Source: Paracoccus versutus (GTDB lineage: Bacteria; Pseudomonadota; Alphaproteobacteria; Rhodobacterales; Rhodobacteraceae). From it: a DNA stretch of 64,000 bases. Below are positions 50,668 to 60,999 of this stretch, one piece after another. Below the pieces are notes generated by a model. The model made no database searches. It was not told the origin of the DNA and worked only from the letters and a program-made list of their open reading frames with translations. The translations under genes were made by a program, and so were the position numbers. Within the stretch, counting starts at the first letter, position 1. The number at the start of each line of letters is the position of its first letter. The stretch covers positions 1 through 64,000 of the forward strand of contig NZ_JRKO01000023.1 of NCBI RefSeq assembly GCF_000763885.1. Reading direction: 5' to 3'.

Positions 50668-51899
50668 GCCTTGGCCTCCTTTTCCTGCAAGGCGCCCTGG
50701 CCGGGGCCAAGGTCGCGGCCGTGCCGGCGCGGCGGCAGCACGCCCGCCAGCCGGTCGAAGATGCCGGCGATGCCCTTGGGCGCGAACAGCGTGACCAGCA
50801 CGAAGCTGAGGCCCAGCGCCACCTGCCACCAATCCACCCATTTGACCGTGTAGCCCGGCAGCGGCAGGTCGGGCGCGCGGCCGCCGGTGAACCAGCTGGA
50901 CAGCAGCGACACCGCGATGGCGCCGATCATCGCGCCGTAAAGCCGGCCGCGCCCGCCGATCGCCACCCAGACCGCCAGGTAGATCGAGGCGATGGGCATC
51001 AACTCGGCCGGGTTGATGATGCCGGCCTGCGGGTAATAGAGCGCGCCGGCGACGGCGGTGATCATCGCGGCCAGGGTAAAGACGACCAGCTTGAAGCCCT
51101 CGACCGGATAGCCGAGGAAGCGCACCCGCGTCTCGTCGTCGCGGATGGCGCGGATGACGCTGCCGAACTTGCCGCTGACCAGCCAGGCGGCCAGCACGTA
51201 GCAAAGCGCCAGCGCCGCGGCCGAGGCCCAGAGGAACCAGACCGACAGCGTGGCCTGCGGGACGCCGTCCAGGCCGGGGATGTTCTGCAGGCCCGACAGC
51301 CCGTTGTTGCCGCGAAAGCCGCTGTCGTTCTGGAAGAGCCACAAGGCCAGGGCCAGCGTCATCGCCTGGGTCAGGATGGACAGGTAGACCCCGTTCACGC
51401 GCGAGCGGAAGGCAAGCCAGCCGAAGGCCAGCGCCAGCAGCCCCGGCACCGCGACCACCAGCACCAGCTGCGCCGTCAGGCTGTGGGCGAAGGCCCAGGC
51501 CAGGGGCAGCTCGGACGAGCCGACGACGCCGAAGATCTGGTTGGCGACGGCCTCGCGCAGTTCCTGCGCGGTGGGCGGGATCGGGTTGCCGGCCATCGCG
51601 GCCGCGACGATGGCCTCGGTCCTGGCATACATCAGCCATTGCCCGATCATGTAGCCGCCAAGCGCGAAGAAGGCCATCTGCCCCAGCGACAGGATGCCCA
51701 GGTAGCCCCAGACCAGGTCCATCGCCAGGGCGGCCAGCGCCAGGCACAGCGTCTTGCCCAGGATCTTGACGGTCGAGGTCGGCACGACGCCCGAGCCGTA
51801 GGCCTGGCTCAGCAGCGTGACGGCAAGGGTAAAGACGGCCAGCAGCGCCAGGACGACCAGCACCGAGGGGTTGCGCAGGATCAGGGGTTGCCGAGTCAT
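50664..51899 (-). CDS. urtC: Urea ABC transporter permease UrtC
   Basis: 411 residues with about ten membrane segments. Landmarks are LAMDLVWGYLGILSLGQMAF, FALGGYMIGQWLMYART, RDDETRVRFLGYPVEGFKLV and IGGRGRLYGAMIGAIAVSLL. It pairs with UrtB to form the urea channel. Confidence 0.95.
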   Translation of the reverse strand: MTRQPLILRNPSVLVVLALLAVFTLAVTLLSQAYGSGVVPTSTVKILGKTLCLALAALAMDLVWGYLGILSLGQMAFFALGGYMIGQWLMYARTEAIVAAAMAGNPIPPTAQELREAVANQIFGVVGSSELPLAWAFAHSLTAQLVLVVAVPGLLALAFGWLAFRSRVNGVYLSILTQAMTLALALWLFQNDSGFRGNNGLSGLQNIPGLDGVPQATLSVWFLWASAAALALCYVLAAWLVSGKFGSVIRAIRDDETRVRFLGYPVEGFKLVVFTLAAMITAVAGALYYPQAGIINPAELMPIASIYLAVWVAIGGRGRLYGAMIGAIAVSLLSSWFTGGRAPDLPLPGYTVKWVDWWQVALGLSFVLVTLFAPKGIAGIFDRLAGVLPPRRHGRDLGPGQGALQEKEAKA

Positions 51900-51900
51900 G

Positions 51901-53811
51901 TCAGGCCTCCGCCGCACGGCCGCGCTGCGGGATGATGCCGCGCGGACGGAACTGGATGAAGATCACGATGAACAGGATCATGAAGGTCTGCGCCGCCAGC
52001 GTGTTCGAGGGGTTGAAGGATTCGATCACCTTCGACAGCACCCCGATCAGCCCGGCGCCCGCCAGCGTGCCCCAGATATTGCCGACGCCGCCCACCACCA
52101 CGGTCATGAAGCTTTGCACGATGTATTGCTGGCCCAGCTCGGACGTGACCTGCGCGAAAAGGCCGATGGCCACCCCGGCGATCCCGGCGATGCCCGAGCC
52201 GAGGCCAAAGGTCATCATGGCGATGCGGTCGGGGTTGATGCCCATGCTGGCGGCCATGCCGGGGTTTTGCGTGACCGCGCGCACCTCGAGCCCCAGCCGG
52301 GTGCGCTTCATGATGAACAGGAACAGCCCCAGGAACAGCACCGCAAGCACCAGGATCGCCACCCGGATCGAAGAGATCGAGATCACGTCGTTCACGGTGA
52401 TCGCCCCCTCCAGCCATGCCGGCGCGGTCAGCGGCCGGGCCTGGGTGCCGAAGATGTTCTTGGCCAGTTGTTGCAGCGCGATGGACACGCCGAAGGTCGC
52501 CAGCAGCGTCTCCAGCGGGCGATGCGCCAGGTGCCGGATCACCAGCCGGTAAAGCGCCACCCCGGCCGCGAAGGTCACTGCAAAGGCCAGCGGCAGCGCC
52601 ACCACCAGCGACAGGGTGCGATCCGCGATCATGGTCTGGGTGACATAGCCGGTATAGGCGCCCATCATGATGAATTCGCCATGCGCCATGTTGATGACGC
52701 GCATGACGCCGAAGGTGATCGCCAGCCCGATGGCGGCTAGGAAATAGATCGAGGCCAGGGACAGCGCGTCCAGCCCCAGGTCGATGCCGGACATCGCCGC
52801 CAGCCGCCATTCCGCGCCCCTTTGCGCAGCGCGGGCGGCGTCGGTCACGTCGGGGTCGGCCTCCGCATAGACCTCGAAGAAGCGGGTGCCGGCCAGCGCC
52901 GCCTCGGTCTCGGACTCGGTCGCGGCAGGGGGGACGGCGCCCGCGGCCTCCAGCGCCTCATAGGCGCGGTCGCGGGCCTGCGGGTCGGACAGTTCTGCGA
53001 CGGGAACGCCGCCCACGCGGCCCTGGGCGACATGCGCGGCCAGCGCAGCGCGCTGGTCGGCGGGCGTCAGGCGCGGCTGGATCAGCCCCTCGGCGGTCAG
53101 CAGGGCGACGGCGGCCTCGCGCGGGAAATCATCCGAGCCTGGGCGCAATTCGCGGGCGATATTGGCTTGCGGCTCCTCCGCCGCGGCCAGGCGGCGCGTC
53201 GCCAGCAGCGGGTTCAGCGCGGCGCGGAAATCCAGCCCGACATCGCCCGCCATCAGCTGGATGGCGGCCACGCGGGCGGCGGGGTCGGTATCGAAGCGGA
53301 TGGTCAGCAGCCTTTCGATCCGGTCGCGGCGCGCGGCCAGGACGGGATCGGCCTCGGGCGCGGCCGAGCGCAGGGCGGCCAGATGCGCGGCGGTGCCGTC
53401 GCGGGCGATGCTGGCCAGCGCGGCGGCGCGGCGGGCGCGGTCGGGGCTGGCGATCTCGCCCGCGACCAGCGCCGATTCGATGACGCCGCGCACGCCGGAA
53501 TTGGGCCGCAGCATCCTGGGCTCCGCGTCCGCGACAGGCTGTCCCGTCACCGCATCGGTGGCGCCGTCGCCGTCCACGATCACCAGCCGCCCGCCGGCCA
53601 GGCCAAGCGCGCGGCCCGCCCAGGCCGACAGCAGCGCCAGCCCCTCGGGGCCGGTGGCGGCGATCTCGGCGACCAGCGGCCCGACCGTGCGGCGCGAGGG
53701 CTTTTCGATCTGGTCGAGGTTGTCGGCGACGACGGCTTCCAGCGCCGGGTTGGCGGCGGCAGGCAGGGCCAGAAGCAGCGTCAGCAAAAGGGCGATCAGG
53801 CGGCAGGTCAT
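51901..53811 (-). CDS. urtB: Urea ABC transporter permease UrtB with long periplasmic N-terminus
   Basis: 636 residues. A signal peptide (LLTLLLALPAAANPAL) is followed by about 320 residues of helical, HEAT-like periplasmic sequence, then a LivH-like membrane part from about 350 (ITFGVMRVINMAHGEFIMMG, RAVTQNPGMAASMGINPDRI, VVVGGVGNIWGTLAGAGLIG). The long N-terminal extension is normal for proteobacterial UrtB. It starts at the ATG at 53811, after the hairpin that follows urtA. Confidence 0.94.
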   Translation of the reverse strand: MTCRLIALLLTLLLALPAAANPALEAVVADNLDQIEKPSRRTVGPLVAEIAATGPEGLALLSAWAGRALGLAGGRLVIVDGDGATDAVTGQPVADAEPRMLRPNSGVRGVIESALVAGEIASPDRARRAAALASIARDGTAAHLAALRSAAPEADPVLAARRDRIERLLTIRFDTDPAARVAAIQLMAGDVGLDFRAALNPLLATRRLAAAEEPQANIARELRPGSDDFPREAAVALLTAEGLIQPRLTPADQRAALAAHVAQGRVGGVPVAELSDPQARDRAYEALEAAGAVPPAATESETEAALAGTRFFEVYAEADPDVTDAARAAQRGAEWRLAAMSGIDLGLDALSLASIYFLAAIGLAITFGVMRVINMAHGEFIMMGAYTGYVTQTMIADRTLSLVVALPLAFAVTFAAGVALYRLVIRHLAHRPLETLLATFGVSIALQQLAKNIFGTQARPLTAPAWLEGAITVNDVISISSIRVAILVLAVLFLGLFLFIMKRTRLGLEVRAVTQNPGMAASMGINPDRIAMMTFGLGSGIAGIAGVAIGLFAQVTSELGQQYIVQSFMTVVVGGVGNIWGTLAGAGLIGVLSKVIESFNPSNTLAAQTFMILFIVIFIQFRPRGIIPQRGRAAEA

Positions 53812-53831
53812 GGGCGCTCCCGTCCAAGGAA

Positions 53832-53852
53832 GGGGGCGGCGGAACCGCCCCC
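53832..53852. other. Intercistronic hairpin between urtA and urtB
   Basis: GGGGGCGG-CGGAA-CCGCCCCC is a perfect 8-bp stem in the 49-base gap. It probably stabilises the urtA message or partly ends transcription, giving more binding protein than membrane components. Confidence 0.7.
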
Positions 53853-53860
53853 GCAATCTG

Positions 53861-55153
53861 TCAGTAATTCGACTGGATCTGCACGCAGCTGTCGGTCTGC
53901 GTGTTGAACATGCCGCATTTCCTGTCCTGCCAGTCGGCCTCGAGCACCGCGGATTCGGGCAGGAAGTCGGTCCAGGCGTCGCCGGGCACCGGCTCGGTCT
54001 GGCTGACGATGTCGAACTGCCCGTCCTCGCGGATCTCGCCGATCAGCACCGGCTTGGTCAGGTGGTGGTTGGGCAGGACCGTCGCCGTGCCGCCGGTCAG
54101 GTTCGGCACCTCGACGCCGACGATGGCGTCCAGCACCGGATCGACATCCGTGGTCCCGGCCTTTTCGACCGCCGCCACCCAGGCGTTGAAGCCGATCACC
54201 GTCGCCTCCATCGGGTCGTTGGTCACGCGCTTGGCGTCGCCGATGAACTTGTGCCAGTCCTCGATGAACGCGGCGTTTTCCGGCGTGTCGGCGGATTGGA
54301 AATAGTTCCAGGCGGCCAGGTGGCCCACGAGGTTCGTGGTATCCAGCCCCGAAAGCTCTTCCTCGCCGACCGAGAAGGCGATGACCGGGATGTCCTCGGC
54401 CGAGACGCCCGCCGCGGCAAGCTCCTTGTAGAAGCCGACATTGGCGTCGCCGTTGATCGTCGAGACCACGCCGACCTTCTTGCCGTCGGCGCCAAGCGCC
54501 ACCACGTCCGCGACGATCTTGGACCAGTCGGAATGCCCGAAGGGCGTGTAGTTGACGAAGATGTCGCCCTCTGCCACGCCCTTGCCCTTCAGATAGGCGT
54601 CGAGGATGTTGTTCGTCGTGCGCGGATAGACGTAGTCGGTCCCGAGCAGCGCCCATTTCTCGACGCCCAGCTCCTCGGTCATGTAATCGACCGCCGGGAT
54701 CGCCTGCTGGTTCGGGGCGGCGCCGGTATAGATGACGTTCTTCGAGCTTTCCTCGCCTTCATATTGAACGGGATAGAACATCAGCCCGTTGAGTTCCTCC
54801 AGCACCGGCAGCACGGACTTGCGCGAGACCGAGGTCCAGCAGCCGAAGATCACGTCCACCTCGGACACGGTCAGCAGTTCGCGCGCCTTCTCGGCAAAGA
54901 GCGGCCAGTCCGAGGCGGGATCGACCACCACCGCCTCCAGCGGGCGGCCCAGAAGGCCGCCCTTGGCGTTCTGGCGCTCGACCATCATCAGGACGGTGTC
55001 CTTCAGCGTGGTTTCCGAAATCGCCATCGTGCCCGACAACGAATGCAGCACGCCGATCTTGATCGGCTCGCCTTCCTGCGCCTGCGCCTGCGCGGTGCTG
55101 GCAAGGCCGGTCGAAACGGCCAGTGCGGCGGCTGCGCTGATAATCCTCTTCAT
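53861..55153 (-). CDS. urtA: Urea ABC transporter substrate-binding protein UrtA
   Basis: 430 residues with a signal peptide ending near STAQAQA. The start of the mature protein IKIGVLHSLSGTMAISETTL and the segments GCWTSVSRKSVLPVLEELNG and LMFYPVQYEGEESSKNVIYT are strongly conserved in UrtA. It binds urea (or short amides) in the periplasm. It is the first gene of urtABCDE and is divergent from the urease operon. Confidence 0.96.
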   Translation of the reverse strand: MKRIISAAAALAVSTGLASTAQAQAQEGEPIKIGVLHSLSGTMAISETTLKDTVLMMVERQNAKGGLLGRPLEAVVVDPASDWPLFAEKARELLTVSEVDVIFGCWTSVSRKSVLPVLEELNGLMFYPVQYEGEESSKNVIYTGAAPNQQAIPAVDYMTEELGVEKWALLGTDYVYPRTTNNILDAYLKGKGVAEGDIFVNYTPFGHSDWSKIVADVVALGADGKKVGVVSTINGDANVGFYKELAAAGVSAEDIPVIAFSVGEEELSGLDTTNLVGHLAAWNYFQSADTPENAAFIEDWHKFIGDAKRVTNDPMEATVIGFNAWVAAVEKAGTTDVDPVLDAIVGVEVPNLTGGTATVLPNHHLTKPVLIGEIREDGQFDIVSQTEPVPGDAWTDFLPESAVLEADWQDRKCGMFNTQTDSCVQIQSNY

Positions 55154-55537
55154 CCCTGTCTTCCCTTCCCTGTGTCATTGGCAGCGGGTTCAGGGGCACT
55201 AGAGGCCATCGGCGGCACCGCGCCAAATCCCATGCCGCGGCGCGGCGCCGGGCGACATGCGGTGATGAAGTTTCAGCCAGTTCCGCGGGCGATCGCTTGC
55301 CGAACGGGCAGAAATGGATCGAAGCAGGGCCGGGGCGGTCGGTTTTCCCGGCCCAGGTCCGGCACCGGCGGCCAAAGGGCGGCAGGCGTTCGGCGATTGC
55401 CCAAAAACCCGTCGCCGTGGCGAATATCCGGGCAGGTTGCCGGGCGTTTTGCCCCGGCCGCTTGGCGGCGGCTGCCCATCGGTTGATCGCCGCCCTGTTT
55501 CATGGCCGAGGTCGGGGCAACGCATCGGGATCCGCTC
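55154..55537. promoter_or_regulatory. Divergent urt/ure promoter region
   Basis: 384 bases between urtA and ureD. No clear sigma-54 (GG-N10-GC) element or NtrC palindrome could be recognised by eye. No gene is supported here apart from a possible earlier ureD start at 55502. Confidence 0.4.
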
Positions 55538-56332
55538 ATGGCTTTGGACATCTCCAGTTCGGTTCAGGCATTGCCGCGCAGCCACGGCGCGGCGCAGCTG
55601 TCGCGTGCCGAAGGGCGGCTGCGGCGCCTGCACCAGCAAGGCTGCCTCAAGATCCTGATGCCGCGGAACCGCTGCGAGGCGGTGGTGGTCAATACCGCCG
55701 GCGGCATCACCGGCGGCGACCGGCTGGCGCTTGGCATCCATGCGGGCCGGGGCGAAAGCCTGACGGTGACGACGCAGGCGGCCGAGCGCGTCTATCGCAG
55801 CGCCGGCGGGGCAGGGCAGGTGTCGAACCTCCTGACGCTTGACGAAGGCGCCCGCATCGACTGGCTGCCGCAGGAGACGATCCTGTTCGAGGGCTCGGCC
55901 CTCGAACGGCGGCTGACCGTGGAGATGGCGCCGGGCGCGACGCTGCTGGCCGCCGAAAGCGTGGTCTTCGGGCGCGCGGCGCATGGGGAAACGCTGCGCC
56001 GGTTCCATCTGCGCGACCATTGGCGCATCCGCCGCGGCGACCGCCTGATCCATGCCGAGGCGATGCGGCTGGACGGGATGCCCACGGGGCCCGCCACCCT
56101 GGCGGGGGTGCGCGCCGCCGCCACCATGATCCTTGCCGCGCCGGGGGCCGAGCATGGGCTGGACGCGGCCCGCGCGGCGATCCCCCAGGGCGCCGAGGCC
56201 GGGGTCAGCGCGCTGCCGGGCCTGCTGGTGGCGCGGTTCCTGGCACCCTCGGCCCAGGCCCTGCGGGCGGCGCTGGTGCCGCTCATCGCGCATTTCCGCG
56301 CCGGCCCGCCGCCGCGCGTCTGGCAATTGTGA
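55538..56332 (+). CDS. ureD: Urease accessory protein UreD
   Basis: 264 residues from 55538 ([20 protein letters not shown]); an in-frame ATG at 55502 would add 12 residues and neither has an ideal ribosome binding site. Core motifs are [59 protein letters not shown] and [13 protein letters not shown]. UreD binds apo-urease and, with UreF and UreG, delivers nickel. It is the first gene of the urease operon. Confidence 0.92.
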   Translation: MALDISSSVQALPRSHGAAQLSRAEGRLRRLHQQGCLKILMPRNRCEAVVVNTAGGITGGDRLALGIHAGRGESLTVTTQAAERVYRSAGGAGQVSNLLTLDEGARIDWLPQETILFEGSALERRLTVEMAPGATLLAAESVVFGRAAHGETLRRFHLRDHWRIRRGDRLIHAEAMRLDGMPTGPATLAGVRAAATMILAAPGAEHGLDAARAAIPQGAEAGVSALPGLLVARFLAPSAQALRAALVPLIAHFRAGPPPRVWQL

Positions 56333-56340
56333 GGCGAAAG

Positions 56341-56643
56341 ATGAACCTGACACCCCGCGAAAAGGACAAGCTGCTGGTGGCCATGGCCGCCATCGTCGCC
56401 CGCAACCGCATGGCGCGCGGCGTCAGGCTGAACCACCCCGAGGCCGTCGCCATCATCACCGACGCCGTGGTCGAGGGTGCCCGCGACGGCCGCTCGGTCG
56501 CCGACCTGATGTCCTGGGGCGCCGAGATCCTGCGCGCCGAGGATTGCATGGAAGGCGTGCCCGAGATGATCCCCGAGATCCAGGTCGAGGCCACCTTTCC
56601 CGACGGCACCAAGCTGGTGACGGTCCACCATCCCATCCGCTGA
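56341..56643 (+). CDS. ureA: Urease gamma subunit UreA
   Basis: 100 residues, the standard length. [40 protein letters not shown], and [20 protein letters not shown] are the canonical sequence features. It lies 8 bases after ureD. Confidence 0.97.
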   Translation: MNLTPREKDKLLVAMAAIVARNRMARGVRLNHPEAVAIITDAVVEGARDGRSVADLMSWGAEILRAEDCMEGVPEMIPEIQVEATFPDGTKLVTVHHPIR

Positions 56644-56654
56644 AGGACTTCGCG

Positions 56655-57197
56655 ATGAAAAAGCTTCTTGCCGCCCTGCTGCTGGCACCGACCGCGGCCC
56701 TTGCCCACACCGGCCACGGCGGGGGCGCGCCCCTGGTGGCGGGCCTGTCCCACCCGATGGGCGGGGCCGATCACCTGCTGGCCATGCTGGCTGTGGGCCT
56801 GTGGGCGGCCGGCATCGGCGGACGGGCGATCTGGGCGCTGCCGCTGGCCTTCGTGGCGGCGATGGTCGCGGGCGGCGCGCTGGGTGCGGCGGGGGTCGGC
56901 CTGCCGCTGGTCGAGCCGGTGATCCTGGCCTCATCCATCGTCATCGGGGCCGCGATCGCGCTGGCCCTGCGGCCGGGCTTGGCCATGGTGCTGCCGGTGA
57001 TCGCGGTCTTCGGCATGATGCACGGCCATGCGCACGGGATCGAAGGCCCGGCGCAGGGGCTGGCCGCCTATGCCGCGGGCTTTGCGCTGGCGACGGCGGG
57101 CCTGCACGGCATCGGCATCGCGCTGGGGCGCCTGCCGCTGGCGCGCTGGCTGGGCGCTGCGACCGCCGCGGCGGGCCTTGCGCTGGCGGTGGCCTGA
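56655..57197 (+). CDS. ureJ: HupE/UreJ-family membrane protein
   Basis: 180 residues with a signal-like first segment and five to six membrane helices. Typical motifs are [20 protein letters not shown] with [14 protein letters not shown], and [13 protein letters not shown]. The conserved His residues are those expected of a nickel permease. Its place between ureA and ureB is typical of alphaproteobacterial urease operons and implies nickel supply to urease. Confidence 0.93.
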   Translation: MKKLLAALLLAPTAALAHTGHGGGAPLVAGLSHPMGGADHLLAMLAVGLWAAGIGGRAIWALPLAFVAAMVAGGALGAAGVGLPLVEPVILASSIVIGAAIALALRPGLAMVLPVIAVFGMMHGHAHGIEGPAQGLAAYAAGFALATAGLHGIGIALGRLPLARWLGAATAAAGLALAVA

Positions 57198-57198
57198 G

Positions 57199-57504
57199 AT
57201 GATCCCCGGAGAGATCATCCCCGCCGAGGGCGAGATCGTGCTGAACGCCGGCCGCCCCCGCCTGGTCCTGACCGTCGCCAATACCGGCGACCGCCCGGTG
57301 CAGGTCGGCAGCCATTACCATTTCGCCGAAACCAACCCGGCGCTGGATTTCGACCGCGAGGCCGCGCGAGGGATGCGCCTCGACATCGCCGCCGGCACCG
57401 CGATCCGCTTCGAGCCGGGCCAGACCCGCGACGTGGGCCTGATCCCCTTTGCGGGCGACCGCCGGGTCTTCGGCTTTCGCGCCGCCGTCATGGGAGAGCT
57501 GTAG
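57199..57504 (+). CDS. ureB: Urease beta subunit UreB
   Basis: 101 residues: [40 protein letters not shown] and [19 protein letters not shown] are diagnostic. One base separates it from ureJ. Confidence 0.97.
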   Translation: MIPGEIIPAEGEIVLNAGRPRLVLTVANTGDRPVQVGSHYHFAETNPALDFDREAARGMRLDIAAGTAIRFEPGQTRDVGLIPFAGDRRVFGFRAAVMGEL

Positions 57505-57505
57505 G

Positions 57506-59197
57506 ATGCCCGCCACGCTGTCCCGCGCCGATTACGCGGCGATCTATGGCCCCACCACCGGCGACTGCGTGCGCCTGGCCGACACCGAACTGGTCATCGA
57601 GGTCGAGCGCGACCTGACCACCTATGGCGAAGAGGTCAAGTTCGGCGGCGGCAAGGTCATCCGCGACGGCATGGGCCAGTCGCAGAAATCCCGCGCCGAG
57701 GGCGCGATGGACACCGTCATCACCAACGCGCTGATCGTGGATGCGACCGGCATCTACAAGGCGGACGTGGGCCTGCGGGACGGGCGCATCGCGGTGATCG
57801 GCAAGGCCGGCAACCCCGATACCCAGCCCGCCGTCACCGTGCTGATCGGGCCGGGGACCGAGATCATCGCCGGCGAAGGCCGCATCCTGACCGCCGGCGC
57901 CATGGACGCGCATATCCATTTCATCTGCCCCCAGCAGATCGACGATGCGCTGCATTCGGGCATCACCACCATGCTGGGCGGCGGCACCGGCCCGGCGCAT
58001 GGTACGCTGGCCACCACCTGCACGCCGGGGCCCTGGCATATCGGCCGGATGCTGCAAGCCGCGGACGCCTTCCCGATGAACCTCGCGTTTGCGGGCAAGG
58101 GCAACGCCTCGCTGCCCGCCGCGCTGGAGGAACAGATCCGCGCCGGCGCCTGCGCGATGAAGCTGCACGAGGACTGGGGCACCACCCCCGCCGCCATCGA
58201 CTGCTGCCTTTCCGTCGCCGACCGCATGGACGTGCAGGTGATGATCCACACCGACACGCTGAACGAAAGCGGTTTTGTCGAGGACACCATCGCCGCCATC
58301 GCCGGCCGCACCATCCATGCCTTCCATACCGAGGGCGCGGGCGGCGGCCATGCGCCCGACATCATCCGAGTGGCGGGGCTGGCGAACGTGATCCCGTCCT
58401 CGACCAACCCGACGCGGCCCTTCACCGTCAACACGATGGAAGAGCATCTGGACATGCTGATGGTCTGCCATCACTTGGACCGCTCGATCCCGGAAGACAT
58501 CGCCTTTGCCGAATCCCGCATCCGGCGCGAGACCATCGCGGCCGAGGACATCCTGCACGACATTGGTGCCATGTCGATCATCTCCTCCGACAGCCAGGCC
58601 ATGGGCCGGGTGGGCGAGGTGCTGATCCGCACCTGGCAGACCGCCCACAAGATGCGGGTGCAAAGGGGCGTGCTGGGCGATGGCCCGGCCGACAATTTCC
58701 GCGTCCGCCGCTATGTCGCGAAATACACCATCAACCCGGCCATCGCGCATGGATTGGCGCATGAGATCGGTTCGGTCGAGCCGGGCAAGCGCGCCGACCT
58801 GGTGCTGTGGAACCCCGCCTTCTTCGGCGTCAAGCCCGAGATGGTGCTGCTGGGCGGCACCGTGGTCATGGCGCAGATGGGCGATCCCAACGCCTCGATC
58901 CCGACGCCGCAGCCGGTGCATTCGCGGCCCATGTTCGGGGCCTTCGGGCGCTCGGTCGAACGCAGCGCCGTGACCTTCGTCAGCCGCGATGCCGAGCTGG
59001 GCCATCTGGGGCTGGCCAAGGACACGGTCGCCGTGCGCGGCACGCGCGGCATCGGCAAGGCGCAGATGGTGCTGAACGACGCCACCCCCGAGATCCATGT
59101 CGACCCCGAAACCTACGAGGTGCGCGCGGATGGCGAGTTGCTGACCTGCCAGCCCGCCGAAAGCCTGCCCATGACGCAACGCTATTTCCTGTTCTGA
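57506..59197 (+). CDS. ureC: Urease alpha (catalytic) subunit UreC
   Basis: 563 residues. The nickel ligands are in place: His 136 and His 138 ([10 protein letters not shown]), the carbamylated Lys 219 ([11 protein letters not shown]), His 248 ([11 protein letters not shown]), His 274 ([13 protein letters not shown]) and Asp 362 (SDSQAMGR). The mobile-flap Cys 321 and His 322 are present ([16 protein letters not shown]). It hydrolyses urea to ammonia and carbamate. It starts 1 base after ureB. Confidence 0.98.
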   Translation: MPATLSRADYAAIYGPTTGDCVRLADTELVIEVERDLTTYGEEVKFGGGKVIRDGMGQSQKSRAEGAMDTVITNALIVDATGIYKADVGLRDGRIAVIGKAGNPDTQPAVTVLIGPGTEIIAGEGRILTAGAMDAHIHFICPQQIDDALHSGITTMLGGGTGPAHGTLATTCTPGPWHIGRMLQAADAFPMNLAFAGKGNASLPAALEEQIRAGACAMKLHEDWGTTPAAIDCCLSVADRMDVQVMIHTDTLNESGFVEDTIAAIAGRTIHAFHTEGAGGGHAPDIIRVAGLANVIPSSTNPTRPFTVNTMEEHLDMLMVCHHLDRSIPEDIAFAESRIRRETIAAEDILHDIGAMSIISSDSQAMGRVGEVLIRTWQTAHKMRVQRGVLGDGPADNFRVRRYVAKYTINPAIAHGLAHEIGSVEPGKRADLVLWNPAFFGVKPEMVLLGGTVVMAQMGDPNASIPTPQPVHSRPMFGAFGRSVERSAVTFVSRDAELGHLGLAKDTVAVRGTRGIGKAQMVLNDATPEIHVDPETYEVRADGELLTCQPAESLPMTQRYFLF

Positions 59198-59199
59198 CG

Positions 59200-59697
59200 A
59201 TGAAAGCCACCGCCGTCCTTCACCCGCCGCTTGCCGCCCGGCCCATCGACCGGGTCGAGCTGGACTACGATGCCCGCTTCCTGCGCCGCAAGCTGCTGCG
59301 CACCCGCTCGGGCGCCGACCTGCTGGTCGATCTGCCGAAAGTCACCGCGCTGGCCCATGGCGACGCGCTGCTGAGCGATGCCGGCCCGGTCGAGGTCGTC
59401 GCCGCAGCCGAGCCGGTGCTGATCGTCACCGGCGACCTGCCGCGCCTGGCCTGGCATATCGGCAACCGCCACACCCCCTGCCAGATCGAGCCCTTCCACC
59501 TGGTCATCCGCGCCGATCACGTCCTGCGCGCCATGCTGCAGGGCCTGGGCGCGACCGTGACCGAGGCGTGGCGCCCCTTTACCCCCGAAGGCGGCGCCTA
59601 TGGCCCGGCCCAGGTCATGGGCCATTCGCATGGGCATGGACATGGGGACGGGCACGGGCACCAGCATGCGCATGGCCACCCCCACCCCCATGGCTGA
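59200..59697 (+). CDS. ureE: Urease accessory nickel chaperone UreE
   Basis: 165 residues. The peptide-binding and metal-binding domains are normal (LAWHIGNRHTPCQIEPFHLV, with IRADHVLRAMLQGLG). The last ~25 residues form a His/Gly tail (about 12 His, starting GHSHGHGHG) that binds nickel. Two bases separate it from ureC. Confidence 0.96.
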   Translation: MKATAVLHPPLAARPIDRVELDYDARFLRRKLLRTRSGADLLVDLPKVTALAHGDALLSDAGPVEVVAAAEPVLIVTGDLPRLAWHIGNRHTPCQIEPFHLVIRADHVLRAMLQGLGATVTEAWRPFTPEGGAYGPAQVMGHSHGHGHGDGHGHQHAHGHPHPHG

Positions 59698-60316
59698 GCT
59701 TGCCGCGCTGCAACGGCTGTTTGCCTGGCTGTCGCCCGCCTGGCCGGTGGGCAGCTTTGCCTATTCGCACGGCATCGAGCAGGCCATCGCCGATGGCTGG
59801 CTGACCGGGCCGGACGCGGTGCAGGACTGGATCGCCGACATCCTGCGCCACGGCGCGGGCCGCAATGACGCGATCCTCTTGGCCCATGCCTGGCGGGGCG
59901 AGGATGTGGCCGAGCTTGCCCTGGCGCTGTCCGGTTGCGCCGAGCGTCGCCGCGAGGCGGCCGAGCAGGGGGCAAGCTTCGCCCGCGCCCTCTCGGCCGT
60001 CGAGGGCGCGCTGCCACCCGCCCCCTATCCCGTCGCCATCGGCATGGCGGCCGCCCGTGCGGGGGTGCCGCTTGCCGAAACGCTGGCGCTCTTCCTGCAG
60101 GCCTTTGCCTCGAACCTGGTCACGGCCTGCGTCAAGTCCGTGCCCATCGGCCCGACCCAGGGCCAGCGCATGCTGGCCGCCCTGATGCCGTTGATCCGCG
60201 AGATCGCCGCCGAGGCCGAGGTCGCGACGCTGGACGAGCTGGGCGGCTACGCCTTGCGCGGCGACCTGGCCGCCATCCGCCACGAAACGCTGCAACCGAG
60301 GATCTATCGCACATGA
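59690..60316 (+). CDS. ureF: Urease accessory protein UreF
   Basis: 208 residues from the ATG at 59690 ([20 protein letters not shown]), which overlaps ureE by 8 bases. [18 protein letters not shown] and [20 protein letters not shown] with [12 protein letters not shown] are conserved UreF features. UreF links UreG to the UreD-urease complex. Confidence 0.95.
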   Translation: MAELAALQRLFAWLSPAWPVGSFAYSHGIEQAIADGWLTGPDAVQDWIADILRHGAGRNDAILLAHAWRGEDVAELALALSGCAERRREAAEQGASFARALSAVEGALPPAPYPVAIGMAAARAGVPLAETLALFLQAFASNLVTACVKSVPIGPTQGQRMLAALMPLIREIAAEAEVATLDELGGYALRGDLAAIRHETLQPRIYRT

Positions 60317-60933
60317 CCAGCCCGAACGGCCCGCTTCGCATCGGCATCGGCGGCCCGGTCGGCGCGGGCAAGACCCGCCTGACCGAGGCGCTTTGCCGGG
60401 CGCTGTCGCAAGACCTGTCCGTCGCCGCGATCACCAACGACATCTATACGCGCGAGGATGCCGAATACCTGATGCGCGTGCAGGCCCTGCCGCTGGAGCG
60501 CATCCGCGGCGTCGAGACCGGCGGCTGCCCGCATACGGCGATCCGCGAGGATTGCTCGATCAACCTTGCCGCCGTCGAAGAGCTGACGGCGGCCTTTCCC
60601 GACCTCGACGTGATCCTGATCGAGTCGGGGGGCGACAACCTGTCGGCCACCTTCTCGCCGGAACTGGCGGACCTGACGGTCTATCAGATCGACTGCGGCA
60701 TGGGCGACGACATCCCGCGCAAGGGCGGGCCGGGGGTCACGCGCTCGGACCTGCTGGTCGTCAACAAGATCGACATCGCCGAGGCGGTGGGCTGCGACCG
60801 CGACCGCATGGCGCGCGACGCGGCCCGGCAACGCGGCGCGCGCCCGGTGCGCTTCTGCTCCCTGCGCACCGGCGAGGGCGTGGCCGAGGTCGTGGCCGAG
60901 ATCCGCCGCCTGGGCGGGCTGGACGGCGCCTGA
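60313..60933 (+). CDS. ureG: Urease accessory GTPase UreG
   Basis: 206 residues. P-loop GPVGAGKT (14-21), the metal-binding [13 protein letters not shown] with its Cys-Pro-His, [18 protein letters not shown], and the G4 NKIDIAE. UreG uses GTP to drive nickel insertion. It overlaps ureF by ATGA and ends the urease operon. Confidence 0.97.
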   Translation: MTSPNGPLRIGIGGPVGAGKTRLTEALCRALSQDLSVAAITNDIYTREDAEYLMRVQALPLERIRGVETGGCPHTAIREDCSINLAAVEELTAAFPDLDVILIESGGDNLSATFSPELADLTVYQIDCGMGDDIPRKGGPGVTRSDLLVVNKIDIAEAVGCDRDRMARDAARQRGARPVRFCSLRTGEGVAEVVAEIRRLGGLDGA

Positions 60934-60958
60934 CCCGCCTGCCGCCGCGCGACCCTGG

Positions 60959-60981
60959 GGCAGGGCGGCCCGGTCCCTGCC
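60959..60981 (+). terminator. Probable terminator of the urease operon
   Basis: GGCAGGG pairs with CCCTGCC across a 9-base loop, 25 bases after the ureG stop. There is no long T run. Confidence 0.5.
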
Positions 60982-60999
60982 GGGGCACCCTTTGCACCA

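Noticed and set aside
55154..55537. Sigma-54 promoter between urtA and ureD
   Set aside because: No GG-N10-GC element of acceptable quality was found on either strand by eye.
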